DNA of 32,344 nt, from positions 6,828,249 through 6,860,592 of the forward strand of contig BFEA01000011.1 of NCBI GenBank assembly GCA_003427395.1, written 5' to 3'. Shown one piece after another: positions 1-9,852 of the stretch. The notes beneath the pieces were generated by a model. That model was not told the DNA's origin. It did no database searches and worked only from the letters and a program-made list of their open reading frames with translations. Within the stretch, counting starts at the first letter, position 1. Each line of letters starts with the position of its first letter. This stretch comes from Chara braunii. Lineage: Eukaryota; Streptophyta; Charophyceae; Charales; Characeae. The translations under genes were made by a program, and so were the position numbers.

Positions 1-470
1 TGTGTAGTGATTGCCAACGCTTCGATCACTACCAATCAAAGGGCTTCCACTACCGAGTACGGAATGAGGACGAGCATAAGGAAAGGGTCACGCGATTAAG
101 GCCGTCCACGTTAGATTCGGAATTGTGCAACGTGCGGCGTCGGAAGTTAGTCCTATAGCGGGATACTAAGTACTTGCCCGCTCCCTTTCACTCCAAACGA
201 AGAGTTGTGGCTCGGTGGGAGGTCCGACAGTATTTTCTAGATTGAACTCGAACTTCCCCGCGTCACGAATCCCGCGCGCGCGCTTCTTCGTAACCCGCGT
301 TGCAACCGACCGGTTCTCTTACTTCATCAGGCCAACACGGGAGATTTCAGTTATGTCTGTGTCCCCACACTCAATTTCCCAAAAATCCTTGGCACACCCC
401 ATCTTGCTGTTTTTCGGGGCCTTGTTCGGGCGTTTTCACTGCTTGTTCCGCACCTTTAACACTCCGAACG
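1..470 (+). repeat. Left arm of a diverged inverted repeat
   Basis: The left arm matches the reverse complement of about 985-1450. Similarity is moderate over most of the arm but very high over about 60 bases (339-401 against 1028-1089), which share the run TTTCCCAAAAATCCTTGGC. The left arm probably begins outside the window. Spacer DNA of about 500 bp separates the arms. The family is not one I recognise. It could be two copies of one dispersed repeat in opposite orientation, or the ends of a decayed element. Confidence 0.7.
3..158 (+). pseudogene. Protein fragment with CxxC and GFHY, left copy
   Basis: An open frame runs from the window edge to a TAG at 156-158 (about 51 residues). It reads CSDCQR, then GFHY, DEHKER, TRLR and DSELCN in order. 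The same order appears on the minus strand in the other arm of the inverted repeat (within 1258-1420), where the residues differ but the motifs stay. Shared motifs in two arms that differ at the DNA level suggest both once encoded the same protein. The CxxC could be part of a metal site. I do not recognise the family. Only a fragment is present here and no start can be assigned. Confidence 0.4.
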
Positions 471-527
471 AAAGACAGCGCAGGGCGTGAGGTTGCACGT
501 CACACACACACGAACAACCACCATGCC

Positions 528-772
528 CAAAGCCCCTACCAATACGGAATGGAGATACCAAAGCCAACTATCTCCATTGGTTGGCAGGGTGGGGCCACCG
601 AGGGGGGAGAGAGGGGGGGGACGACTAATGCAAAGACCAAGCATTGTGCCAGTAGCTGTGCCTCCCATCTGCTCCCCCCACCCCCATCGAGTAACAGCAG
701 TGTCTATGACAACACTCACCCACCCCTGGCCAAAGCCCCTACCAACGCCAACTATCTCTGCTGGTTGGCACA
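528..772 (+). repeat. Repeated GCCAAC/GTTGGC hairpin
   Basis: Two related stretches (528-590 and 729-772) share AAAGCCCCTACCAA followed by a hairpin with stem GCCAAC/GTTGGC and an 11-base loop beginning TATCTC. The stems lie at 563-568/580-585 and 747-752/764-769. Purine-rich and C-rich low-complexity sequence lies between them. The function is unknown. Confidence 0.55.
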
Positions 773-984
773 AAGTGGGCTCAGGCAGTCATTGGGGGCT
801 GGACCCAAATTTTTTTATTTTTTTATATTTTTTAAACCCACGCCCTCCTGAATGCCACTCGTCTGCCTGACAAACTGAGCTAGGCCGCTTGCTCGAATTC
901 CCTTCTCTCCCCCACTAATGCATAACTGACAACATTTTTATTTATTTTCCAACAAACTGTACACCCTGTCCTGTCTTCTGGTCA

Positions 985-1450
985 GAGTTGTGTGTTGTGC
1001 GCAAAAGGCCCTGAAAGACAGTGAAATGGGGTGTGCCAAGGATTTTTGGGAAATTGAGTGTGGGGACTCAGACAGAACTGAAATCCCCCGCGTGGTTCCA
1101 GTTTTAACGAGGACGGGTCTTTGTCGCGCGGGGAAGAAACAAGCGCGCACTGTTTTCATACATCCATTCAATCCAAAAAGTATCGTTGGACTTTTGCGCG
1201 GGCTACCGACCGTCACTTACAGTGAAAGGGCGAAGGAACGCACGTGGGATCTCATTTTCAGATCAGATCCTGGTGCCGCCCGTTACAAAGCTCAGAATCC
1301 GACGTGGACCTCAATCTGGTCGCTCGTTCCTTGTGTTCGTCTTTGCCACGTGTCTGATAGTGGAACCCCCTTTTCCGATAGCGTTCTGTGCGGTGACACT
1401 CGCTGCACAGAATGTTTGGCCAATAGGGTGCCACTGCTGTCCACGGGATG
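985..1450 (-). repeat. Right arm of a diverged inverted repeat
   Basis: The reverse complement of this stretch aligns with 1-470. The best conserved core is 1028-1089. Going outward, the arm carries the same order of coding-like motifs as the left arm, including SPHSISQKSLAHPI just outside the core, also present in the left arm around 358-402. Confidence 0.7.
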
Positions 1451-1545
1451 ACACTCAACTCATTAAAAAGCAACAACAACGAATACGGGGAAAAGTGAGT
1501 GTGAATAATGACAAAACCAGCACCTACAAATCCAGAACACCTCAT
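1258..1545 (-). pseudogene. Protein fragment with CxxC and GFHY, right copy
   Basis: A 95-residue minus-strand open frame. Its C-terminal half carries CSECHR, then GFHY, DEHKER, TRLR and DSELCN, matching the fragment at 3-158. The N-terminal half, rich in hydrophobic residues, has no counterpart in the window because the left arm is cut by the window edge. The methionine at the start is not supported by anything beyond the open frame. The family is unrecognised. I judge it a repeat-derived coding relic and not a working gene. Confidence 0.4.
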
Positions 1546-1825
1546 CTCTGGTGGAAAGTGGTATCTTCCACCTATCTTGGTGACGGCTTCCCATACGTCC
1601 CACTCGCATACATGTGTCCTTTCCTCGTTATAGGGGAATGGTCGAGACGGGGTTGCAGAAAGTCGACACCCGGTTGGATTGGAATGGTCGGTCCATATGG
1701 CATGACTAAAAACCAGATTGTGCCCACCTGATCAGTTCGTTACTCAATCACGAAAATAAGCAGACATCACAACATGCATGCAATCTAATCCAATCGAGAA
1801 AATAATCAACTTACATTCGTGCGGG

Positions 1826-1967
1826 CATTTATTCATTGCCATACACAAACAAGAATTTCGCATGCATCATCAGGCGCTAAGTAGCACGGAAAAGGCCATT
1901 TATTCATTCTCATACACAAACAAGAATTTTGCATGCATCATCAGGCGCTAAGTAGCACGGAAAAGGC
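1826..1967. repeat. 71-bp tandem duplication
   Basis: Two adjacent 71-bp copies, 1826-1896 and 1897-1967, each begin CATTTATTCATT and end GCACGGAAAAGGC. They differ at only a few positions. The duplication is recent relative to the rest of the flank. Confidence 0.9.
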
Positions 1968-3281
1968 GAGGGGAGTGGCAAGATTTTGCGGCCTCTTAAA
2001 TTCAACGATGCCCGTCCCCGCGGGATCCGATTGACCTTAACGGGGTGAACAAGCCAAAACCTCAGGAACTCGTACGAACTTCGCCAGAGCATTCAGCCAT
2101 TCATGATGGAAATACCGAAAAGAAAGGAAAAGAGAGAGATGGGGAGTGAGAGAGAGTCAAAGAAGATAACATCAAAGATATAGCTTAATAGAAGAAAGAG
2201 AGCGAAGACAAAGACAAAGTAGTAAGCACACAACATAGATCGGGGGGGCCAAAACCGGCAACCTGCCGTAAACTTAACTTCCCAAAAAAATAACAGGAAG
2301 AATCGAAGATTCCAGGTGCGCAAGCCCTCCGCTCTCTGACTATGGCCCCAGGCCATACAACCTCACAATCACAAGCACATTTCCATACTCTGGTACTGGC
2401 GATCCCAACCACCACATACCAATCACCACACCACAACGATCGTCATCCTGCCAACTCAGCTCCTACACCGACTTACCCAGATCCTGCAGTTCGTCACGGC
2501 CACCTGGCGCTCAGCGTTACGGAACCACCGTCAGTGCGTCAGGACTTTTTGACCTGCCGTGCATTTCCATCACCTAGCCACGACTTCTCGGAAGCTGGCA
2601 GATAGTTTGAGAGAGAGCTTTTCTATAGCGCTTACAAATTTTATAGTTGCGAGCAGGAGAGCAGTTGAGGAAGAAGCATGGGATAAGGATTGGGAGGAGC
2701 AAAGAGGGAGTCTGCGATGATCGCTTGCGAAAACCCATATCGATCCCGCAGGCTTTTCGCACAGTCAATCATATTACTTCGTGCAGGGACAAGTTATATT
2801 CCTTACACGTCATCGATGAGTGACTTCGAGTACATTGGGCAGGATCAGTAGGGAGTTTCGTTATCGGGATGTAAGTGGGAAGGAGAAGAGTGCGAAAAGT
2901 AGCTCGGAGCGGATCCAAGATTCAGGCGAGAAGGAGTGAGGGTGAAGCATGAGGAGAGAGGATAAAAAACAGTTACAGGCAAAGGGGAGAATGTGGGAAG
3001 AAGAGAAGAGGGAAAATGGCGCACGTTTAACGAAGGGGGCAAGGGGAAGCTTGCTGATGGCGCGCTTTGACGAACCGATTTTCGCACCGTACGATTTTCT
3101 GCGCCGTAGCGATAAGGGGTCCTAAGCTGGGAAGGATGGGCCAATTACGAGAGCTTGGGATGGATGGGAAATTGCATCGGTGTCCTCGTTTCTTCGTCCT
3201 TTTTCGTTGTCTTTTTGGATGATTGGGTTCAGGTCCGGGTGGGCCCCGGGACAATTGATTGGTTGATTGGCTGTGTGAGTG
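1968..3281. other. Left flank with no supported gene
   Basis: I see no convincing coding sequence here. The short open frames lack recognisable motifs. A purine-rich stretch at about 2870-3030 has strand-biased GA composition. No repeat shared with the rest of the window was noticed. Confidence 0.5.
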
Positions 3282-3285
3282 GCGC
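3282..3285. repeat. Candidate target-site duplication, left (GCGC)
   Basis: GCGC directly precedes the TGTCGG start of the 5' LTR and matches GCGC directly after the 3' LTR end (29154-29157). Only four bases match and the motif is palindromic, so chance cannot be excluded. Gypsy elements usually give about 5 bp. Confidence 0.5.
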
Positions 3286-4015
3286 TGTCGGAGGGCGCGG
3301 TGTCCCGGCCCTCCTCCGAGTGCCAAGTCCCTGCCTGGTACCTGGGCTATAGTATGATGTGGACCAGTCCCGGTGGCGTTGCCCTCAGCAAAACGGGTGC
3401 GCCACATGACTTCCATTGGTCCACGCAAACTCGGCGCTCTGCAATACAGCAGAGCACTACCGGCCTGTGGTCGTGGTAGCCGTCGGGTTCGCCTTGGGAC
3501 GCGAGAGCAGACAGACCGGCGCAGTCTTTTCTACTGCGCACTGAATGACTTTAGCAGGGTTATGGGTTAGGTGCATGACACTGACAGCAGTCAGAGAAAA
3601 GGAAAACTAACCAAGGGCTTAACCAACGTGGCTAGACTACTAGCCTTAGTTCGAGGAAATCTGATGGCCTCTGGTCCCCAGCTATCGCCACGTTTCATCT
3701 TTTATTATTATTATCGCTGTAAATATTTATGGTTATCATTTTTTTTCTTTTCAGCGTCCCTTGTTGGTCTGCTGCTTCGTGGGAAGGCCAACGGATTGGG
3801 CTCCGAGTCCTGCTTGTCTGAGTTCCGTGTGGTAGGACCCCGGTAGCCATGTTAAAGGGTAGGTACAGTGAGGTCTGAAAAGGGAAAAAATATAAAAAAG
3901 AAAGAAGGAAGGGAAAAAGATCAAAAATCGGGTTTTAAATTTGTGCGTGAACTTGGGGCGCTGTTCGGGAGATGCTGCAACATGGAGAGATTCTGAAAAC
4001 GCCACCCTTTCCCTT

Positions 4016-6415
4016 TCTACTTACCTGGTCTGTTTGCGCCCACTCTCCTTTTTATGAACGCCGACCATTCACCATCCGAGGGTTAATCAGGCAGATCGAT
4101 TAGTAAGGGCGTCCCATGGTAGGGGCCTTGTCAGAGCTAATCTTATTCGTATAATGGGAAGATGCTCGAAGGCTTGGTAAGGGGGACTAAGGAAAGCATT
4201 AATGACATTGTTGTTGAGTACCTTCTGAAAAGTTTTTTTGTCCTCATTTTGACGAAGCTTCCAGATAAGATGCCAAATAACTCTGAATAATCTCCCTCCT
4301 TCCTATCGCCTATCCAGTTTTCTTTTCCTAATCGGTTTAATCGGTTTGATTGATTAGGCCGGCCGATCAGGCTGTGTAAGTGAGGAAACGACAGGTTCAC
4401 TATAAACAAGGTATATCAGAGTGAGAAAATAATACCAGCTTATGGCTACAGCTAAGATACACCAGGAAGGAGATGACCATGAGCGCGCAGCTGGCTAAAA
4501 GGATCGGGGAAACTAAGAGAAATTTGGATTTTATTAGTATGTTGTGCGCTATTGTGATCACCTATTGAGTGTGTCAATCTCTCGAGAGACTCGCTCTGCT
4601 GCCGGTAGGTAGAACCGGAGTCACTTTGTTCTGCTTTGCATGCCTGATAGTGAACTGTCTTGGAGTGTTTGATTAGCATCTGCGCTCTCATCCCCTGCAT
4701 GATTGACTCAGTGAGAGTAGGGACAACGAGGATAAACGGAATCTGGTTCCTTCGCTACTCATGTAACCACCTGATCCTCTATTTACATGGGTCTACGTAC
4801 GCTTCTCTGATTGGACGCGAGCATGTACACATAAGTTTGTACATGTCCCGTGTCTAATTGCGGATTTACCTGCTTGATCGGGCAAACGAACAGTTGAACA
4901 CATACGCCTACTGGGTTAAAGATCGTACGATTTCAAGGAAGCATGAATGTATAGACTCTTGCAGGGGTTTTGAGAAAAACTTCATTTAGGCTTATTGAAG
5001 AGAAAATTATGCCTGGTCGGATTTGCAACACTCTTCCCTGCGTATAGATGGGGAAGAGGAAAACAACGCTAAGAAAGATCTCTTATCTCATCACAAAGTT
5101 TTTACTAGATGGTGATTAAGAACTTACAAGTCTGGGATTGAGTGAAAACCGCAAGTAAGGTCAAGATTTCTTGTCATAGTTGGCGAGGCTTCAAACATGC
5201 TGTGTCTTGCTCTAATTGTGCCCTGGTTCTGTTAAGGCTGGTTTACTGAATGGTCTACCCATGGTTGGTGGAGAGTGGGTCCTGAACCAACTTATCTTGG
5301 ACCTGAGCTTTTTCCGTCCGGAGTTAGAAGTTGCAGGTATCTTTATCTGAGCGCGAATACCTGAGTCTTTCCTTCTAAGCAGATGATGCCGAGTCCGGCC
5401 AAACCCCTGCACTCGATTTAAAAGGCCAGGCGCAGATGAGGATACAACCCATAATCATTACCCTGAGCGCGGGGGCATGCGTTAAAAGAGGATCTCTTCA
5501 AAGTCTGGTTGGTAGTAGGAGCTCACGCCGGTGAGGTGTTAGTGGTTCTACCAATCGAAGGCATTCACTTCTGATAACGCCCAATATCTCGTTGGTGTAA
5601 AGCTAGATTCGACTGTGAATGAGTGGAGCACCAAGTCTGAAACCGTGAATTTCATGGCAGAATTGTCGTTAGCCGTATCCTTAGGAAACTTTGTTTCCTG
5701 TGATGGAGATGTGACCCGCTGATTCTCAGTAAAACCACGCAGGAGACTTCTGGTCTGTCAGCCAAACGGTCACGAAAGCTGAGGGCTGTTCTGATTGATC
5801 AGAGACTGTAGCCAACAAAACGGTTCAACTCACAAAAGTCGAGAGAGACCATGCTAATTGTAGGCACGAGCCGCGTTTATGGATGTTGAGATGGTCGGGC
5901 ACCTTGGGCTTGAACCGGATATGACAAGCCTGACACGCAGCGGATTTCAATTACAAATGGGATGCATCGCAGAAAGTGGTCTCCTCTCCGAACAAGTGCT
6001 TACAGTTCACTATCCCTGACTTACCATGTGAGAATCAATCAGCAAGATACGACAGTGTTTTCCTCTGACGTCACTGTTGTGACGCCTTGGGCCTAGCACG
6101 AACGGGATCTGCCATATTACCACTTGGAAAAGAGATTTTCCTACATGTTACACCCTGGTCCAATCTGGTATTCACATACATACACTGGGTAAAGCTTTTC
6201 CTCTTTTGGGAGGGAAGTCACTTTTGACAACACGTATTTCGTTCATGAAAGACGAGTTTTGCTATCGTGAATCAGGCTAAAAGTTGGTCCTAGTCGAACA
6301 CAAAGTGCGTTGTAAGGGTATGGGGATCAAGGCGAACTAGCCTGCAACCAGAGACTATTGGTGGTCATTTCATAAGTCTACCACCAACAAAATCCAAGCC
6401 CAGATTCTTAGTACC
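4016..6415 (+). other. LTR block B, left half: mostly non-coding with possible relics
   Basis: No long open frame occurs in either LTR copy. A few short stretches recall the L and S families: a 31-residue frame from ATG 4477 with NLDFISMLCAIVITY, resembling the start of L units, and 5543-5722, annotated separately. A frame equivalent to the 76-residue ORF at 26001-26231 is closed in this copy by TAG at 6094-6096. A TATA-like CTATAAAC lies near 4400. I cannot decide whether any of this was ever translated. Confidence 0.4.
5543..5722 (+). pseudogene. Possible S-family relic in the LTR
   Basis: A stop-to-stop frame of 59 residues (TGA at 5720-5722). It contains VKLDSTVNEWS and, further on, AELSLAVSLG. 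The spacing of a V-rich start, a central W and a hydrophobic AL-type helix recalls the S units at 7512 and 11644, but the conserved IxYTxY strand is missing. The same frame is open in the 3' LTR (25582-25761, interrupted only by an N). The relationship is weak and may be chance. Confidence 0.25.
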
Positions 6416-6724
6416 TTGAACTCCAGTGAGCTTCCGAGCTCGGATCGAAAAACAAGTATAGTAGGACTCAGTAAAATGGGGGATGAAAGTATGGTGAGAG
6501 TTACCTATTCGTTATATCGAGACAAAACAGACGGCTGGGAAGGGGGTGTTACCGGAGTCCCGCAATCCCAAATCGAGATGATGAGAGGACATGCGTTGGA
6601 CTTAGAGAGAGGACAGAGTATTATCGAGTATATTGTCTACTTTTGTGGATCGGATGAGAAATCGCACAACACCTGCTCTTNGTTAGAGACGGCCGAGCAG
6701 GCAAAGACAAAAGCTGGACGGTAA
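6416..6724 (+). CDS. S-family ORF 1 in the 5' LTR, function unknown
   Basis: An open frame of 102 residues; an internal ATG at 6476 (start MGDESMVRV) would give about 82. Residues run VRVTYSLYR, W, then HALDLERGQSIIEYIVYF and a C-terminal ETAEQAKTKAG. This order matches the ORF at 7512-7766 (VRVSCSLYQ, W, ALALVRSHTKIEYTYYL, TVEEARRTAG) and two ORFs before gag (11350, 11644). It lies in the LTR and is repeated at 26455-26763. One codon holds an N (6681) in both copies. No known domain is recognised. It may be small and alpha/beta, but that is inference. Whether it is translated is unknown. Confidence 0.45.
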   Translation: MNSSELPSSDRKTSIVGLSKMGDESMVRVTYSLYRDKTDGWEGGVTGVPQSQIEMMRGHALDLERGQSIIEYIVYFCGSDEKSHNTCSXLETAEQAKTKAGR

Positions 6725-6769
6725 AAAGAAAAACGATCAGACGGTGTTCGAACGAGGCACCTGGATTAT

Positions 6770-7050
6770 CAGGACNCAGACTCAGTGCTCTGAACGATAT
6801 TTAGATCCGGATTCGGACTCTGCATTCTGGACAGTACTCAGAACTGTACTCGGAGCTGTTCTCGNAGCGGTTCTCANGACAATACTTGGGACTGCATTCA
6901 GAACAATACTTAGAANAGTGCTCAGAGCGGCAATCTGTGCACAAGGTAGCACTCAGTACGGTACTTGGGGCAACATTCAGTGCTCAGAGCAGTAATCAGG
7001 GCAGCACTCAGAATGGTGTTCAAAACGGTATTTAACTGCCNCTCAGTCAT
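6770..7050 (+). repeat. 12-bp minisatellite in the 5' LTR
   Basis: A degenerate 12-bp tandem array with consensus near ACAGTACTCAGA. Clear units start at 6831, 6843, 6855, 6867, 6879, 6891, 6903, 6915 and 6927. Phase-matching units continue to about 7045. Five single Ns (6776, 6865, 6877, 6916, 7041) fall in it. Downstream, to about 7300, the sequence stays rich in CAGTCA and CAATCA. The frame open through it has 4-residue periodicity and I do not regard it as a gene. Confidence 0.8.
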
Positions 7051-7511
7051 TACTTAATTGTTATACCAACCACTACTCAGTCATCTATTTAGTCGGCACT
7101 CAGCAACCATTCAACACTCAGAGACAGTCCATCAGAGCAAGCAATCACGGCGGCAACCATCAGTCAGTAATCAAACCGCAGTCAATCAACTTCCTGATTA
7201 ACAGTCAATCGGTTCTTCGGAAAGCTACATCTAGATACAACAATCAGAGACACCAGTCGGAAACAGTGATCAGAGCAGCAGTCAGAGACAGCAACAAAGG
7301 CAGTGTCCGGAATAGCATTCAGACACAGCTTTCCGGAGAACTGTATTCCGAAAACCAGTACCTTAAACTGTACTCAGATCAGTACCCGGACTCAACACTC
7401 TGAAATTGCACAGGAAACTGCAATCTACCCAGAGGCCTTCTCGTACCTGGGTCATCCACGAGTCACCCGTTTCGAGTTGGTGATCTAATGTAGCGATAAT
7501 ACAGCGAGAAT

Positions 7512-7766
7512 ATGGGCAGCAGCAACACAGTTAGAGTCTCCTGCTCGCTGTATCAGAGCACAATAGAGACCTGGAGGGAGAGTGCAGTTCAGGAGTACAA
7601 TCAGCAGACCACTATGATGATGGATAATGCACTGGCCCTCGTGAGGAGTCATACTAAAATCGAATACACATACTATTTACACGATAAGAATGGCAGACTA
7701 TGTGCCATCATAACATCTGTGGGTACTGTTGAGGAAGCAAGGAGGACAGCTGGCAGCCACCAGTGA
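7512..7766 (+). CDS. S-family ORF 2 in the 5' LTR, function unknown
   Basis: An ATG-initiated frame of 84 residues ending in TGA. Motifs in order are VRVSCSLYQ (residues 7-15), W near 21, MMMDNALALVRSH (36-48), IEYTYYL (50-56) and TVEEARRTAG near the end. The IxYTxY strand followed by an A-R pair near the C-terminus is shared with the pre-gag ORF at 11644, which has IIAYTLYV and SLARKV. The frame is intact and identical in the 3' LTR at 27551-27805. The family is unrecognised. The intact frame in a stop-rich setting and the paralogues argue for past coding capacity. Confidence 0.5.
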   Translation: MGSSNTVRVSCSLYQSTIETWRESAVQEYNQQTTMMMDNALALVRSHTKIEYTYYLHDKNGRLCAIITSVGTVEEARRTAGSHQ

Positions 7767-7921
7767 ACATTTTATCTCTGAACAAGTACAACTCATTTAT
7801 CCGGATAACTAGCAATCATCTAATTTGTATTCAATCATCAGCAATCTGTTATTATTAGTGATCAGTTCAACAATCAGTTTTTCAGCAATCAGTTTTCAGC
7901 AATCAGGTTCCCGCAATCAGT

Positions 7922-8557
7922 TTGGTAACCTGTTCTCCGGGATCGTCTGATCAGCTTTCACCGATAGGAGTACTCATGAGCACAGTTCAGTCTACGCCGG
8001 TCAGTGAGTCAGTGCTGGCCAGCCTCAACCGGTTTTCATGCAAAGAGGCAATCCGTTATCAGTATGTTAGTGCCATTGGGTTCAGGCAGGGAGATCTGTC
8101 AATCTTCATTGTTCAGATGAGTTTTGTTGATGGCACAATTCACGACCTGAGGCCTTACTTGAAGAAAGGCAAGGAGGCTCATGAGCTTTTCGGCCCAGTT
8201 TGGATCTCAGCCACCGAGTACCTTGAGCAGAAAGAACGGAAGCTCGATGGGAGTGGCACTACGTTGATCCGCAGTTTCGGGCCGATGCTTTATACTGACT
8301 ATCCTAGACCTCCAGTCCCTTTTCTTCTCACTGATGACACGAGTTGGCTGGACGTAATTGGTTTGGCAAAGAGATACATTTCTCCGGCGGTGATCAACAT
8401 TGAGGAGTTCACCGAGCCCACAGAGTATCCCTACCTCAGAAGAGGAGTCTTTTCAATGGACGGACTGCCTACTTTGTGGGAGGAGTTTTGCTCTATGGTT
8501 AACTACCGTGTCATGTGTCTCGGATGGTCATGCTCAGAGCTTGCTGGCTACAGGTGA
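7922..8557 (+). CDS. L-family ORF 1 in the 5' LTR, function unknown
   Basis: An open frame of 211 residues; the first ATG in frame is at 7976 (MSTVQSTPV), giving 193. Residues after the start run LNRFSCKEAIRYQYV, LSIFIVQMSFVDG, IHDLRPYLKKG, a charged helix (EYLEQKERKL) and LDVIGLAKRY. The same layout recurs in the four tandem units at 9456-11347: Y-rich strand, FxxxDxxDxRxYV, EKxRLER helix, W-VI-FA-K helix. The 3' LTR counterpart (27961-28536) is shifted by indels after 28439 and ends differently. No known domain is recognised. T-rich repeats of AATCAGTTTTCAGC lie just upstream (7860-7925). Confidence 0.5.
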   Translation: MVTCSPGSSDQLSPIGVLMSTVQSTPVSESVLASLNRFSCKEAIRYQYVSAIGFRQGDLSIFIVQMSFVDGTIHDLRPYLKKGKEAHELFGPVWISATEYLEQKERKLDGSGTTLIRSFGPMLYTDYPRPPVPFLLTDDTSWLDVIGLAKRYISPAVINIEEFTEPTEYPYLRRGVFSMDGLPTLWEEFCSMVNYRVMCLGWSCSELAGYR

Positions 8558-9119
8558 CATTTTATCCCGAAGCCTCAGTCTCAGATTGTACGGGAGCGTG
8601 GGTCTCGGCACCAGAGAAGATCAGCGAAAAGAGATTGAGAGAGACTGACTGGAGGGATGAGTGAGGACTCTTGAGAGGTGCTGACCATGCTTGTTTATGT
8701 GTACTTTCTGAGATTATTATGAGTTCCCATTCTTCCCTCATTCACTCAACCTTGTCTTTGCTCGAGTCAGTCAGTCTAGCTTCGTGCATTGTTCTTACTT
8801 GATGATTGTATTTCCTTGATGATCATGTCACATTTCTCAATCCCCTAAATTGGCATCTTGATACACACACGACATATTTTATTTGAATTTTATTATCTGC
8901 ATTATCATTGATGTTCCGAATCACAATTAAAGATTCCTAAGACCGGGGTCCGGCGAATACCGCAATTGAAGGGTCTCGCTCGAAGCCGGACACACACAAC
9001 AGGAAGGGATTTGCCTTATTTAATTTTATTTTATTTATTGCAATCAAATACAAAATCCTGCGTGACACCCTGTTGGCTTTTCGGTCGCCCGAAGCGGCTC
9101 GACTGAAAAACATACGACA
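8558..9119 (+). other. 3' part of the 5' LTR, non-coding
   Basis: No supported gene. The stretch is AT-rich around 8870-9060, with AATTAAAG at 8925 and TTTAATTTTATTTTATTTATTG at 9021 that could serve in polyadenylation. It ends CATACGACA, where homology with the 3' LTR stops. Confidence 0.5.
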
Positions 9120-9123
9120 AAAA

Positions 9124-9141
9124 TGGCGTCGTTTCTGGTGG
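9124..9141 (+). other. Candidate primer binding site
   Basis: TGGCGTCGTTTCTGGTGG starts four bases after the 5' LTR ends. A TGG start just downstream of the LTR is what a site complementary to a tRNA 3' CCA end requires, and TGGCG starts are common in plant Gypsy elements. The exact tRNA cannot be named without the host tRNA set. Confidence 0.65.
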
Positions 9142-9455
9142 CATGAATTTTTTTTTGTATCCGGAACGAACCTGGGTCATCATCGTCTTTGAGCTTTGAT
9201 TAGGACGTGAGAACTGTTGACATTTGTGTGAGTTTCATGTTAATTCTATTATTCTCTTTTAAGTCCCGATTTTCTTGAGAATCATGACTGCTAATTGTGA
9301 TTTATTTCTTCCTTGTGTGAAGTACCACACTGGATCGGGAAAAGGAGATTGATATTATTGACGGAAGAGAATCGAGCTTGACACCAGGTATGCCCAATTA
9401 TCTCTCAATACATTGGAGGGAATTGAAAGGAAGAAAGTGAGACGGAACAAGACAA
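9142..9455 (+). other. Leader between primer site and first ORF
   Basis: About 310 bp with several stops in all frames and no repeat that I noticed. It is the expected place for packaging signals, but none can be recognised. Confidence 0.4.
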
Positions 9456-9809
9456 ATGCTGGTCGGCGGTGTTCTGAAAGATTTGACTAAATTTACCACA
9501 AGAGGGATATTTCCTTACAGGTATGAGGCTTGTTGGGGCTATCATTCTTGTGGCACAACCATCTGCGTAGTGCTGACTCATTTCTTGGAGGGAGATATCT
9601 ATGATATATGCCCCTATGTCAAGGAAGGAGGCAACAATGATGGTGAGAATTTTAATTGGTTATAGGAAATCGTGATCCAATTTATTTATGACGAGAAGGC
9701 AGACTTGATCAAGCAAAAGAAGAAAGTGGAATGGGGTATAATGCCAGTGGCATACAAGACTGTTTCAATCCCTCCTATACCTGTTAACTATTGTGATGAG
9801 ACTAACTGA
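9456..9809 (+). pseudogene. L-family unit 2 (first tandem internal unit)
   Basis: First of four tandem L units. The N-terminal half (69 residues; ATG at 9456) contains FPYRYEACW, VVLTHFLEGDIYDICPYVKEG. A TAG at 9663-9665 follows, and the same frame then continues EIVIQFIYDEKADLIKQKKK to a proline-rich SIPPIPV and a TGA at 9807. The TAG sits 11 codons before the lysine of the EK helix pair, exactly where TGA sits in the next two units. Protein family unknown. It lies upstream of gag, where Gypsy elements usually carry nothing. The helix ending seen in later units is missing, so this copy is truncated. Confidence 0.5.
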
Positions 9810-9852
9810 CTGCCGATAATCAACATGGTATTGACGAGAGAGAAAAGAAACA

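Larger units (their letters stand above)
3286..9119 (+). repeat. 5' LTR (5.8 kb)
   Basis: This has two blocks relative to the 3' LTR. Block A (3286-4014) matches 20738-21463 at offset 17452, and block B (4016-9119) matches 24055-29153 at offset 20039 until about 8400. The two blocks abut here but are 2.6 kb apart in the 3' LTR. Identity is mosaic: block A has scattered substitutions, 4016-4100 is quite diverged, 4315-5180 is nearly identical, 6096-8230 shows no difference that I could find, and 8231-9119 is again diverged with small indels. Open frames of the S and L families lie at 6416-8557. Confidence 0.88.

Noticed and set aside
2093-3144. Several minus-strand frames of 60-100 residues in the left flank
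   Set aside because: No motifs, strong compositional bias from purine-rich DNA, and no paralogue in the window.
3571-3846. 91-residue frame present in both LTRs (also 21023-21298)
   Set aside because: Conserved only because the LTR is conserved. It has no motif and runs through a T-rich tract.
6744-6995. 83-residue frame with VLRTVLGAVL repeats
   Set aside because: It is the translation of the 12-bp minisatellite (4-residue period) and contains several Ns.
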